NCBI RefSeq assembly: GCF_000403645.1
Contig: NC_021313.1
Span: forward strand, 3,057,014-3,121,013
From: Salinarchaeum sp. Harcht-Bsk1
GTDB lineage: Archaea; Halobacteriota; Halobacteria; Halobacteriales; Salinarchaeaceae
Direction of reading: 5' to 3'
Length of the DNA: 64,000 bases
The position numbers were made by a program, and so were the translations under genes. The notes under the pieces were generated by a model. That model worked only from the letters and a program-made list of their open reading frames with translations. It was not told where the DNA came from and made no database searches. This document shows positions 26,286-34,416 of the stretch, piece after piece; position 1 is the first letter of the stretch, and each line of letters opens with the position of its first letter.

Positions 26286-26876
26286 TCAGATCGATTCGGC
26301 GGCGAGCTGTTCCTCCTCGGCGTAGGCTTCGCGACAGGTCGCCGAGCAGAAGGTCACGAGTTCCCCGTCGATTCGTGCGGACTCGCCCTGACTGGTCACT
26401 TCGTCGCCACAGACTGCACAGTTGAGCGCGAATGCGGTACCAGAGACCTCTGGAGTCCACTCCTCTTCGGTGAGGAGACGGACGTCGATGGACTTCACGT
26501 CGTCCATCGCGACGCTCTCCGCGAGAACGTCGTGGACGGAGTCTTCCGGAACGGTCGCGTGGGCGACGACGGAGCCGTCCGCCGTCGCGTACACGTGCTC
26601 CACGACGTTCTGGTCGGCGAGGTCGGCTGCGACGGTCTCTGTGGCACCAGGTTCCGTATCGACGTCGATGAGGACCTGAATCCCCGCGTCGATCGTGGAT
26701 CGGTCGATGTCGAGCGTGAACCGGCGGATGACGCCGAGTTGCTCGAGACGGTCGATTCGGTCCGAAACGGTCGGTGGTGAGACACCTACTTTGTCAGCGA
26801 TCTCACTGTACGGGCGCCGAGCGTTGGCGACGAGGAGCCGGAGAATCTCCAGGTCCGTGTCGTCGAGCTGGGGCAT
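26286..26876 (-). CDS. Lrp/AsnC regulator with C-terminal TRASH metal-binding domain
   Basis: A 196-residue protein. Residues 1-60 form an AsnC winged helix (LDDTDLEILRLLVANAR, VGVSPPTVSDRIDRLEQLG). An Lrp-type effector domain follows. The C-terminal 45 residues are a TRASH-like zinc/copper site (CAVCGDEV … FCSATCREAY). Related haloarchaeal proteins control copper efflux, so a metal-sensing role is likely. No metal exporter lies beside it; the CDF gene is about 3 kb away. A GGTATATGCC box is about 25 nt upstream of the ATG. Confidence 0.88.
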   Translation of the reverse strand: MPQLDDTDLEILRLLVANARRPYSEIADKVGVSPPTVSDRIDRLEQLGVIRRFTLDIDRSTIDAGIQVLIDVDTEPGATETVAADLADQNVVEHVYATADGSVVAHATVPEDSVHDVLAESVAMDDVKSIDVRLLTEEEWTPEVSGTAFALNCAVCGDEVTSQGESARIDGELVTFCSATCREAYAEEEQLAAESI

Positions 26877-26895
26877 ATCGCCTTGTACCGAGGGT

Positions 26896-26906
26896 TGGCA
26901 TATACC
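26896..26906 (-). promoter_or_regulatory. TATA-like box of the AsnC-TRASH gene
   Basis: The minus strand reads GGTATATGCC about 20-30 nt before the ATG at 26876. The flanking 26925-27060 region is unusually AT-rich. Confidence 0.5.
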
Positions 26907-27126
26907 GTTTTCGACATCCGGCGATTTATTTTGATTTTCAGTAAGTAATTAGGAATGAATAACACTCGGACCCAAATTCGGATCAAATCACGAACTAAAA
27001 CAATGAATGCGGCGTGTATTGAACGAGCGTCGTCTCGGTCAGCGTTATTTTCAGTGAGAATTACGGTTGGATCTGTGGTCGTCGTGCGCTCGTCAGACGA
27101 CGGACGAGGAATCTCGATCCGTCAGT

Positions 27127-27966
27127 TCACTGGCCCGCATTCTCCCCGTGAGCGACGCCGTCCCTGGCGTCGGCTTCCAGTCGCCGAATCGCCGCTCGTG
27201 CGTTCGAAGCGTCGTACCCGAAGTAGACGGCGTCAGCGGCGGCCTGAGCGACCTCGGTGGCGTGGATGAGCGGGTCGATCTCGACGTCGACGGCGTAGAG
27301 TTCGATCGCGAGGTCGGCGTCCGAGATCCGATCCGCGAAGCCGTTCGCGATCGCTTCGAGCCAGTAGGTCGTGCCGTAGGCCGTGTCGTACAGCGGCACG
27401 ACGAACTCGTCGACGAGTGGCTCGAGCGCTTCGACGTCGATCCCGGAGCGTTCGAAGAGATGTCCGGGATAGGGATCGGGATAGAGCGTCAGGTAGGTGC
27501 GGCCGGGGATCCGGTCCACCGCATCCGCGACGAAATCGCTAATGACCGCCGCACGCCAGTCCTGCCACTCGTCGTGGTCGCTCTGGGCGAACTGATCCCG
27601 ACAGGTTTCACAGCGACAGTAGCCGGCGCGCGGGAACCCGACGTCGTCGAGGCGAACGTCCGGCTGGACCGCTACGCAATCCTCGATCGTTGCCAGCACT
27701 CCGGCCCGGTAGTCTTCGCGCGTGGGACAGACGTAGGACCAGTCAAAGTACTGCTGGTCGCGCGTGGCCGGCGTCCCGTCCGCGTCGACGGCCGCGAGGT
27801 CCGGCTCTGCTTCGACTGCAGCGGTGTCCCCGAAGCAGGAAACCATGTTCACGGCGGACTCGATCGGTTCGGCGCCGCGACCGGTGACGTCCTTGACCTC
27901 GTAGAACGCGTGGTCGAACTCGGCCCACTCCGTCTCTGGCTCGTTGCGCGTGACGACGCCGTACAT
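27127..27966 (-). CDS. Haloarchaeal protein resembling glycoside-hydrolase-like TIM barrels
   Basis: A 279-residue protein that I do not firmly recognise. The segment RLDDVGFPRAGYCRCETC followed by RDQFAQ resembles the FP…CYCxxC block of hypothetical glycosyl-hydrolase-like (GHL) barrels. QQYFDWSYVCPTREDYRAG upstream and TYLTLYPDPYPGHLF downstream would be barrel strands. There is no signal peptide, so it is probably cytoplasmic. Three Cys of the CRCETC block could bind metal. The start is the ATG at 27966; the 14 codons before it are not conserved-looking. Confidence 0.7.
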   Translation of the reverse strand: MYGVVTRNEPETEWAEFDHAFYEVKDVTGRGAEPIESAVNMVSCFGDTAAVEAEPDLAAVDADGTPATRDQQYFDWSYVCPTREDYRAGVLATIEDCVAVQPDVRLDDVGFPRAGYCRCETCRDQFAQSDHDEWQDWRAAVISDFVADAVDRIPGRTYLTLYPDPYPGHLFERSGIDVEALEPLVDEFVVPLYDTAYGTTYWLEAIANGFADRISDADLAIELYAVDVEIDPLIHATEVAQAAADAVYFGYDASNARAAIRRLEADARDGVAHGENAGQ

Positions 27967-28095
27967 ACGGGGGGTAGGATCCAGGAGCCTGTTAAACGCG
28001 CCGCTCACAGACCGGGTTCGTCCTTCTCTGGCCGTTCGAACGAGTCGTCGGAGGGTGGAGGAGTCTGCCGGTCGATCGGGCGAGTGCGTTCGGGA

Positions 28096-28200
28096 CTACT
28101 CCGCTTCGTACTCGACCTCGACGGCCGAATCGCTGGAGAGGAGTTTGTACGCGATGACGACGAGGGCGACGAGGGCGATGACCTTCAGAGCACGGGACAT
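28096..28200 (-). CDS. Tiny single-TM membrane protein (34 aa)
   Basis: MSRALKVIALVALVVIAYKL is followed by a short acidic tail. It has one membrane helix and a length typical of small haloarchaeal membrane peptides. It is divergent from the DUF5794-like gene. Function unknown. Confidence 0.55.
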   Translation of the reverse strand: MSRALKVIALVALVVIAYKLLSSDSAVEVEYEAE

Positions 28201-28478
28201 ACTGTCGCGTAGGCAATCGAAGCGTAAATGGATACCGCCTGGTCCGCTCGTTGGCTGGACTCTCCCTCTCGGGGGTTCGGCGTCCGCCCGCCAGCAATCT
28301 GGCTGAGCGGTCTTCCGCCCCCGATCCGATACCGCGGCCACGAACAGCACGGATTCGTCGATCGTTCGATTTCTCCGCACCTGTGCATCCGATCGTGGAC
28401 GCATGAAAGGAAATCGACGTGGACCGTGTGGCCGTGCCTCACGCAATCCTTATGCTCCAACCTGAACGTTAATGATAT

Positions 28479-28661
28479 ATGGACGTCGCCAGTCCACTCC
28501 GAGCCGGCACCGCTGCGCAGCCGCAGGGCCGCCCCCGTTCGGCAGCCCGATTCGAGTGGCAGAATATGGCGACAAAATTCTTCGAGGTCATCGGCGATCG
28601 TTCCGTCGGCCCACACGGGCACCACTCCCCGATGGCCCTGGGTGAGGGCGCACATAGATAG
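28479..28661 (+). CDS. Doubtful 60-aa upstream ORF of the DUF5794-like gene
   Basis: It starts with ATG 28 nt after a CTTATG box and stops 3 nt before the next gene. Composition is not halophile-like (Arg/Gly/His-rich), so it may be a leader or not translated at all. The remaining bases 28201-28478 show no clear feature. Confidence 0.22.
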   Translation: MDVASPLRAGTAAQPQGRPRSAARFEWQNMATKFFEVIGDRSVGPHGHHSPMALGEGAHR

Positions 28662-28664
28662 TCG

Positions 28665-29606
28665 ATGAGCGTCTCACGGCACCCGATCGCACTGCGGATC
28701 GAGGCACTGGTAGGTCGACGAGCGGCGCTGCTCGCGACCGTGATGTGTCTTCCGCTCGTCGACGGCATCTTCCCGGCGCTCATCGTCGCCGGCGCGCTCG
28801 ATACCGTCGCGGGAATCGTCCAGGTCGGGCTCCTGATCTTCGGCGGGAGTGCTACCGTCGCGGTGATCCTCGCGGACTTCGATGGCAGCGCTCGCGAAGG
28901 TGCGAAGACCGTGGCACTCGTCGCCGTTCCGTTGCTAGCACTCGCAGCGATCGAGGCGGCGTTCGCCCCGGCCATCGCCGGTGCGCTCGACATGATCGTC
29001 TTCCACCGCTTCGCTGCACTGGTCGTCATCGCCGTCGCGGCCTCCACCGCGAGCGCGCGCATCGCGGAGTACGTTCCACGCCCCGCGATCGTCATCGTCC
29101 TTGGCCTCGTCGCGAGCGTCGATCCCTCGAACGCGAACCTCGCCGCGACGGCTGAACCGGCGCTCGTCGTCCGCGCGATGGCCGCAGCCCTCGTCGGTGT
29201 CGGCTTCGCGTTCCTGCTGGCCGTCACGAGTCCGACGCTCCGCCGCGTGGTGGACCTCGATCGCTTCCGGTTCGGCAGTGCGGTGGCACTGGGACTGCTC
29301 GGCGTCGGGCTGCTTCCCGGTGCCCAGGAGATCGGGTTCATCTCCGACCTCGCTCCCCTCGTGGTGCTCGCGCTCTCCGCGCTGTTCGCGTTCGATCCCG
29401 ACGGCGACCTCGGTCGCTGGACGCGCATCCCCGACGAGCGGTCTCGCGTCCGAGACACGGTGATCGGCGACGGCGGCGAATCCGAGTTGTCCGTCGACGC
29501 GGAACAGTCCGCGAATGCCGCGTCTACGGACGACGCTGCCTCGACGGACCGCCGCGCCGGGATCAGAGAGGAGGAGTCCACCAGCGAACGGCCGCCCTGG
29601 CTATAG
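28665..29606 (+). CDS. DUF5794-like haloarchaeal membrane protein
   Basis: A 313-residue protein with about seven membrane helices (MCLPLVDGIFPALIVAGAL … AMAAALVGVGFAFLLAV) and an acidic cytoplasmic tail from about residue 245. Length and N-terminal pattern agree with the haloarchaeal DUF5794 family as I remember it. Function is unknown. The stop codon falls in the first unit of a 19-bp tandem repeat. Confidence 0.75.
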   Translation: MSVSRHPIALRIEALVGRRAALLATVMCLPLVDGIFPALIVAGALDTVAGIVQVGLLIFGGSATVAVILADFDGSAREGAKTVALVAVPLLALAAIEAAFAPAIAGALDMIVFHRFAALVVIAVAASTASARIAEYVPRPAIVIVLGLVASVDPSNANLAATAEPALVVRAMAAALVGVGFAFLLAVTSPTLRRVVDLDRFRFGSAVALGLLGVGLLPGAQEIGFISDLAPLVVLALSALFAFDPDGDLGRWTRIPDERSRVRDTVIGDGGESELSVDAEQSANAASTDDAASTDRRAGIREEESTSERPPWL

Positions 29607-29658
29607 TCGTCCGCCCTACCTATAGCCGCCCGCGTTAACTACAGCCGCCCGCCCTTGG
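29602..29658 (+). repeat. Three imperfect 19-bp tandem units at the DUF5794-like stop codon
   Basis: Units start at 29602, 29621 and 29640, sharing TAYAGYCGYCCGC. The first contains the Leu-TAG end of the gene. This is the third case in the window of a stop codon caught in a triplicated short unit. Confidence 0.8.
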
Positions 29659-29807
29659 TGTAGCCCAATCCAGCACTATATTCGAAACACTGGCTCCTTC
29701 ACTTGTATGGGCCTTTCCCGCAGTGGTTCCGCTACCGGTCCGGCACCGGGCCGCGCTCGCCACCGCTCCTAGCAACCCTTACGACGGGGGAGCCACGACG
29801 GTGACGC

Positions 29808-30035
29808 ATGTCCGAGAACCGCGTCGTCCAGGGCCGGATGGTCACGCCCGTCTCGCTCGCCGAAATCGTGGAAGGCGAAGGCGTGATCGACGCCGAAGCG
29901 ATCGAGGACGCCGACCGCGAGTGCCCGGAGTGTGGCGGCGACGTCCTCGCCGTCGGGTACATGCCGACCGTGACGGAGTTCGTGACCGGGTACAAGTGTC
30001 AAGAGTGCGACTGGGCCGAAACCGACCGCGAGTAG
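29808..30035 (+). CDS. DUF5795-like small zinc-ribbon protein
   Basis: A 75-residue protein. It begins MSENRVVQGRMVTPVSLAEI and carries a zinc ribbon (CPECGGDVL … YKCQECDWAE). This matches the haloarchaeal DUF5795 family pattern. No function assigned. The next gene begins 7 nt after its stop. Confidence 0.82.
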   Translation: MSENRVVQGRMVTPVSLAEIVEGEGVIDAEAIEDADRECPECGGDVLAVGYMPTVTEFVTGYKCQECDWAETDRE

Positions 30036-30042
30036 GTTCCCA

Positions 30043-30360
30043 GTGACTCCAGATCCGCCTCCAGCGGACGACGATACTGCCGACCTCGACGAGTCCCTCG
30101 AGGCGATCCACGAGCACCTCGCTGCGACCCAGGAGCTCCCGGTCGAGCGAACGCCGTCTCGCTGGATCGGCGAAGCCGAAGCGGTCGCCGCGGATCTGGC
30201 GACGGCCGACCTCGATGCGCCGGTCGTTCGCGAGCGACTCGGCCACGTTCGATCCTTGCTTTCCGAGGTCGAGACCACCGGCGACGACGCGGCCGACGAC
30301 CACCTCAGTCGGGCTCGTTCGGTGACCGAGACGGCAATCGATCGGCTCGACGGAGACTGA
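30043..30360 (+). CDS. Small helical acidic haloarchaeal protein
   Basis: A 105-residue, all-helical acidic protein (LDESLEAIHEHLAATQELP, TPSRWIGEAEAVAADLA, VRERLGHVRSLLSEVE). It starts at GTG 30043, 7 nt after the DUF5795-like gene, and is probably in its operon. I do not recognise a named family or function. Confidence 0.72.
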   Translation: MTPDPPPADDDTADLDESLEAIHEHLAATQELPVERTPSRWIGEAEAVAADLATADLDAPVVRERLGHVRSLLSEVETTGDDAADDHLSRARSVTETAIDRLDGD

Positions 30361-30423
30361 ATCGGCAGCCGCCGGTCCATCGTCGCCGCAGTGTTTTTTC
30401 CAGCACCCCGTGAACTGCGGACC

Positions 30424-30975
30424 ATGAATCGCGTCGCGATCGACGATCTGGAGTCTGGCCCGACCGCCGGCACTGCTGCCCGCCACGACCTCTCCGAGGC
30501 GCTCGTCAGCCGGCACGTCGCGATCAACCACTACGTCGTCGCACCTGGCGAGCGGATCAGCGGGCTCCACGCCCACGGCGACCAGGAGGAGTGCTTCCTC
30601 GTTCTCGACGGCACCGCAACGATCGAGACGCTCGACGGCGAGGTCGAACTCGACGCCGACGAGGCGATCCGATTCGAACCTGGGGAGTACCAGTCCGTGA
30701 CGAACGACGCCGCGCGGGAACTCGCCCTGCTGGCGATCGGCGCCCCGCCCGAGAGCGAGGACGTGCGAATTCCCCTCAGCTGCCCGGACTGCGACTACGA
30801 GTACCGGGAGCCCGCACTCCTCGATTCCGGGCCCGCCCTGATATGTCCGGACTGCGGATTCGAGGAGCCGGCGACGTGCCCGGCTTGCGGCGGCGAGGAC
30901 CTGTACGCAGCCCTCGGGCATCACGAGGAGCCTGTCTCGGTCTGTGCAGACTGTGGTACGGCCACCGAGCCATGA
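30424..30975 (+). CDS. Cupin domain protein with C-terminal zinc ribbons
   Basis: A 183-residue protein. Residues 30-105 are a single cupin barrel, with metal-ligand motif GLHAHGDQEECFLVL and a second motif FEPGEYQSVTND. The last 75 residues hold three Cys-x2-Cys pairs and a final CADCG (CPDCDYEY, CPDCGFEE, CPACGGED). The cupin His/Glu set suggests a bound metal. It may be a regulator or enzyme subunit; substrate unknown. Confidence 0.82.
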   Translation: MNRVAIDDLESGPTAGTAARHDLSEALVSRHVAINHYVVAPGERISGLHAHGDQEECFLVLDGTATIETLDGEVELDADEAIRFEPGEYQSVTNDAARELALLAIGAPPESEDVRIPLSCPDCDYEYREPALLDSGPALICPDCGFEEPATCPACGGEDLYAALGHHEEPVSVCADCGTATEP

Positions 30976-31055
30976 GAGCCGGCCCACAGCGGGATCCGTT
31001 CGGCGTCGGGTGAATCGAAACCCCTAAACAACGGCCAGCGGAAGGATCGTATCGC

Positions 31056-31226
31056 GGGGTCGTGGCCCAGTCCGGCAGGGCGACTGACTCCAGAGAGCCC
31101 GCCTCTGACGAACTACCTGATATACGGAACGGCCGGGTTGATCACCGGGCGTGACGACGACGCTCTGGAGTTCCGAGGCGGATCGGAGATATCAGTCGAT
31201 CGGGGGTTCAAATCCCTCCGACCCCA
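31056..31226 (+). tRNA. tRNA-Trp (anticodon CCA) with an intron
   Basis: Exon 1 is 31056-31093 and exon 2 is 31191-31226. The acceptor is GGGGTCG/CGACCCC with discriminator A, the anticodon stem ACTGA/TCAGT, loop C-T-C-C-A-G-A and T-arm GGGGG-TTCAAAT-CCCTC. The gene is complete, and its last 13 nt plus one form the left attachment core of the provirus. A CCCTAAAC box lies about 30 nt upstream. Confidence 0.95.
31094..31190 (+). ncRNA. 97-nt tRNA-Trp intron, possible box C/D guide
   Basis: The intron follows position 37. Exon CTCC pairs with intronic GGAG (31185-31188) to give the 4-bp helix of a bulge-helix-bulge, with bulges AG|A and AT|A at the two cut sites. In Haloferax the same intron acts as a box C/D RNA that guides methylation of its own tRNA. 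Here CTGA words at 31105 and 31117 and GTGACGA at 31151 could be the boxes. Confidence 0.75.
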
Positions 31227-31227
31227 T
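31214..31227 (+). other. attL core (14 bp) in tRNA-Trp
   Basis: CCCTCCGACCCCAT covers the 3' strand of the T-stem and acceptor stem, the discriminator and one downstream base. Identical to 45782-45795. Flanking bases differ. Confidence 0.88.
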
Positions 31228-31236
31228 TTGAAATAA

Positions 31237-31265
31237 AAATCGAGAGCGGTTGTAACTCTCGATTT
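31237..31265 (+). terminator. 10-bp hairpin just inside the provirus left end
   Basis: AAATCGAGAG (31237-31246) pairs perfectly with CTCTCGATTT (31256-31265) around a 9-nt loop. It could stop tRNA-Trp transcription or be an integrase arm site. Confidence 0.55.
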
Positions 31266-31294
31266 CGACACTTCTCGCGTTGCGGGTGGTCGGC

Positions 31295-31528
31295 GTGAGT
31301 GGAGCGGTCCTATCGGGGCCCGCTGGCACGGCTTCATGCCTGTTCTGCGACGCCCACGTGAGTGAGCGGTTCCGCCGCGTCTACGGTGACGACGATGGTC
31401 GAGCCCACCGCTGCCCGGACTGCGACTCCTGGCCGCGGATCGCCGAAGGATCGGCCGCCGGCCTCGACGCCGAGACGCCGGACCCACAGGACCATCCCTG
31501 TCGCTCCGGTGGGAGGTGGTCGGCGTGA
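31295..31528 (+). CDS. Small zinc-finger protein, provirus early gene
   Basis: A 77-residue protein starting at GTG 31295. Two Cys pairs (CLFCDAH and CPDCDSW) and an intervening His suggest one zinc finger. First of four rightward genes, each overlapping the next by 4 nt. Such small zinc proteins are typical of haloarchaeal virus early regions, but no role is assigned. Confidence 0.6.
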   Translation: MSGAVLSGPAGTASCLFCDAHVSERFRRVYGDDDGRAHRCPDCDSWPRIAEGSAAGLDAETPDPQDHPCRSGGRWSA

Positions 31529-31860
31529 GCACCGGCCTGTCCCGGTACGGCGTCGAGGCTCCGACCGTGGTGCGAGCACCGACGACCGACGCCGACGGAT
31601 TGAAAATCTGCCCGGAGTGTGGCGCTCCGATTGGCGGCACGCTCGGCACTCAGCGGATTGCGCACCCGACGATCCGTGACGACCTGGAGGCCGACGAGCT
31701 GGTGACGCACGGCTACCGGTGCAACCGACACCCGAGCTGGGTCGTCCTGCCGAGCCACCCGAACGAGCTTCCCGATGGGTGGGCGTCGGTGGAGATCGAC
31801 CTGGCCGACGGCCGCTCACGTCCGGTTCCAGTTCCTCAAGCGGAGGTGGGAACCGCATGA
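31525..31860 (+). CDS. Zinc-finger protein, provirus early gene
   Basis: A 111-residue protein from GTG 31525, overlapping the preceding stop (GTGA). It carries CPECGAPIGG near residue 35 and a later RCNRHPSWVV that could supply further ligands. The sequence is acidic towards the C-terminus. It ends in an ATGA overlap with the next gene. Function unknown. Confidence 0.62.
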   Translation: MSTGLSRYGVEAPTVVRAPTTDADGLKICPECGAPIGGTLGTQRIAHPTIRDDLEADELVTHGYRCNRHPSWVVLPSHPNELPDGWASVEIDLADGRSRPVPVPQAEVGTA

Positions 31861-31991
31861 GCAGCCGGATCGTCGAGCCCGACCCCTGCTGGTGGTGCGG
31901 ATCGACGGAAGGCGTGCAGCGCCTCGGCCCGCGCTGGCTGTGTGGCGACTGTCGGGACGAACATCGGACTGCGCAGGAGGGTCCACTGTGA
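31857..31991 (+). CDS. 44-aa zinc-finger protein, provirus early gene
   Basis: A 44-residue protein with CWWCGSTEGVQ … WLCGDCRDEH, a compact four-cysteine zinc finger. It overlaps both neighbours by 4 nt, so it is almost certainly translated by coupling. Too short for family assignment. Confidence 0.6.
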   Translation: MSSRIVEPDPCWWCGSTEGVQRLGPRWLCGDCRDEHRTAQEGPL

Positions 31992-33649
31992 GCGTCGATG
32001 CCGCCCCCGAGCCCGCTGACTTTGACCAGGTGACGGGCTCGGAGCGAGACACCTTCCCGCGTCCGAGGGCTCACGGCGCGAGCGTCATGAATCAACTGGC
32101 GGACCTCCACGCCGATCGGAGCGACCCGATAGCGGAACGCGGCACGCTCTACGACCGCGCCCTCACCTACTGGCGCGAGCACGTCGGTGACCACGAACGC
32201 GAGCCCCACGTCGCGGTGGAGGAGTTCGAGGCCGACTGGCTCCCGGAAGGTGAGTATGCGCTAGTGCTCACGTCGTCGCGCTGGAAGGCTGGCACCGGTC
32301 GCGGAGACAACTACAGCGCCTACTACGAGCAGCATCTGAAGCTCCGGCGATGGGCGCAGAACGCCGACGGCGAGGAGGTACTGCGAAAGCCACCCGTCGC
32401 GCTCCACGTCGAGATCATGCCCCAGTTCCGGGATATGGTCTACAAGTCCGGCGATCCGCTGGAGTGCCCGCACGGTGAAGGGACCCGACTCATCGGCTGG
32501 AGCACCTACGCCGAATCAGCCTTCGAGATCGAGCGCCGGATGTACGATGCGCTCCGGGCGGTCTACGGTCGCGACGCGATCGACCTCGACGACAGGGTAC
32601 ACGATTCGCGACGGATCGCGAAGGCCGAGGCGCATATCCGGTTCGATATTGAGAAGAAGGCCGCCGCGGTCGAGACGATCGATCAAACGCGCCAGCTCAT
32701 CGACTGGGGCGGCGAAGCCGAGATCGAGGCTCACCAGCGCCGCCAGCAGGAGGGTTGGCTGGAGTCCAAGCTGGAGAGCGATCGATGGCACATGCTCGGT
32801 TTCGAGCCCCAGGAGTACAGTACGGAGCTCAAGGTCTACCAGGCGTCGCAGTGGTCGAAGCGGCCCCGTTCAGACCCGCTGCACCACCCGAAGATGGAGG
32901 CCTCATACGCCGGCGTGGATCGCGGTGAGTTGCCCCACGTCGAGGAGTGGGACGAGGTTCTGGGGCACCTCCGCACCGTCGTCGCGACGCATGGGCGATG
33001 GGCCGGCATCGAGCGCGGCGACCTTGTGGCAGACGACTTCTTCGACGGCGACACTGCGCCGCCCTTTGACTACGAGCGGCCGACTGGCCGCCGCTCGATG
33101 CTCCAGCGACGGTACGAGGACCTCGCTACGGAGATCTACCGGGAGGCCCTCAAGGAGTCCACTACGGCCGTCTACGATATCCTGCGCGTCGTCGCCGAGG
33201 AGACCGGAGCGACCTACGACACCCTTGAGGACCGCACCGGACTCGCCCGGTCGACGGTCCGCTACCACGTCGCGAGGCTTGCAGAGGCCGGCGTTGTGAA
33301 GCGCCTCGGCAATCCGGTGCTCGTGGCGTTCGTGAGCCGCGTCGTCCTGGAGCAAGCCCGCGAGATCGTTCGCGAGGTGCGCCCGGACGATCTGGCCGAG
33401 GACATGAACGAGCGCGCCGAGGAGCGCCGTGAGCGCCGCGAGGAGCTACGCGAGCAAGATGCTACCGAGGGCGACGACGAGCCCGACCGTGGGCCTGTGG
33501 GCGGCGAGGAGGCAGATCGCATCGGCTTCGAGTACCTCGCGAGCCTCAGCGCCACTCTTTCGGATGTGGTCCTCGAGTACGATCGCGACGAGCTTGGCGA
33601 CCAGGACGTGAGAGTGCGCGTCGACGAGCTGCCGAGTCGACTCCGGTAG
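31988..33649 (+). CDS. Large winged-helix protein, candidate replication/early control protein
   Basis: About 553 residues from GTG 31988, which overlaps the upstream stop. The first 390 residues are not recognised: a mixed alpha/beta region with YALVLTSSRWKAGTGRGDN and ALHVEIMPQFRDMVYKSG. About residues 395-450 form a MarR/ArsR-type winged helix (AVYDILRVVAEETG, TGLARSTVRYHVARLAEAG). A charged coiled coil and acidic tail follow. As the largest gene of the early operon next to palindromic DNA it is the best candidate for replication initiation, but no nuclease, primase or P-loop motif is visible. Confidence 0.68.
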   Translation: MSVDAAPEPADFDQVTGSERDTFPRPRAHGASVMNQLADLHADRSDPIAERGTLYDRALTYWREHVGDHEREPHVAVEEFEADWLPEGEYALVLTSSRWKAGTGRGDNYSAYYEQHLKLRRWAQNADGEEVLRKPPVALHVEIMPQFRDMVYKSGDPLECPHGEGTRLIGWSTYAESAFEIERRMYDALRAVYGRDAIDLDDRVHDSRRIAKAEAHIRFDIEKKAAAVETIDQTRQLIDWGGEAEIEAHQRRQQEGWLESKLESDRWHMLGFEPQEYSTELKVYQASQWSKRPRSDPLHHPKMEASYAGVDRGELPHVEEWDEVLGHLRTVVATHGRWAGIERGDLVADDFFDGDTAPPFDYERPTGRRSMLQRRYEDLATEIYREALKESTTAVYDILRVVAEETGATYDTLEDRTGLARSTVRYHVARLAEAGVVKRLGNPVLVAFVSRVVLEQAREIVREVRPDDLAEDMNERAEERRERREELREQDATEGDDEPDRGPVGGEEADRIGFEYLASLSATLSDVVLEYDRDELGDQDVRVRVDELPSRLR

Positions 33650-34084
33650 GCCCGGCTCCCCGTCGTGATCGCGCCGACGGATAGCTGCAGCACTGTTTCT
33701 CGCGGTCGTTTTCGGCGATTTCCGCTCCGATCGGAGACACATTACTCTCAATATTTTCGCAAAACGGGGCGAATTCCACTTTCATCGGGGTGTAAACGGC
33801 CGGCACCGGCCAAGATCGAGCCAGTTTCCCGCTACGGAAGGAATTCGAGACCGATCAGTAGCGGGTTCGAGGTGCCCGAATTCGACCGCTGCAGCGGTTC
33901 CGCTCCGCACTGGGATTGGCAGGGGCCCCTACGGTAGGTGCCCCTAAGGGGGAGAAGGAATTGCGCGGCGCGCAGAGCGCGCGCCGCGCGGGCTTGACGT
34001 CTAGGCTACAATATCGCCGTATCAAGCGAGGTAGGCGGGACTCGTAGGAGGTGAGACCCTGAGAAACGGGATTGACAACCTTGC
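33650..34084. other. Non-coding region with nested palindromes; candidate replication origin
   Basis: 435 nt without a credible gene, between the rightward early operon and the leftward block. It contains AGGGGCCCCT (33921-33930), CCCCTAAGGGG (33941-33951) with GCCCCTA repeated twice, and an 11-bp GC-only stem GCGCGGCGCGC at 33963-33973 with 33979-33989 and a 5-nt loop. Such a hairpin could be a terminator for the early operon or part of an origin. Confidence 0.5.
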
Positions 34085-34339
34085 TTACGACGGGTCTTGT
34101 GAATCTCTTACCGACTCGTGCCAGCAATCCGGGCATAGATCGAGGACAGATGTGTTGTAATCCTGCTTTGGAGCATCTGATTGGTCCTGAATTGGCAGAC
34201 CACAGACGGTGTATAGCTTGGGTTCACCAGTGTCATATCTTGTAGTGACGGCGTGTAGTGTTGTTTCATCCCCGTTGATCCCTTTAACAGCCGCTGACCC
34301 GGATAGTTCTGGGTCCCAGTCTGGTGGCTCCTGTCCCAT
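34085..34339 (-). CDS. Small cysteine-containing protein, provirus accessory gene
   Basis: An 84-residue protein with a lower-GC codon mix than the host. Likely zinc ligands are the Cys of TVCGLPIQ and the CPDCWHES pair. Start at ATG 34339. It ends the leftward accessory block. Function unknown. Confidence 0.6.
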   Translation of the reverse strand: MGQEPPDWDPELSGSAAVKGINGDETTLHAVTTRYDTGEPKLYTVCGLPIQDQSDAPKQDYNTSVLDLCPDCWHESVRDSQDPS

Positions 34340-34416
34340 ATGAGGAGTCGGCAGTGTTCAAGCACGTAAAACTACTGCCGTCCTGGGAGGCAATTGTGTA
34401 CAGCACCATTCTTGAT

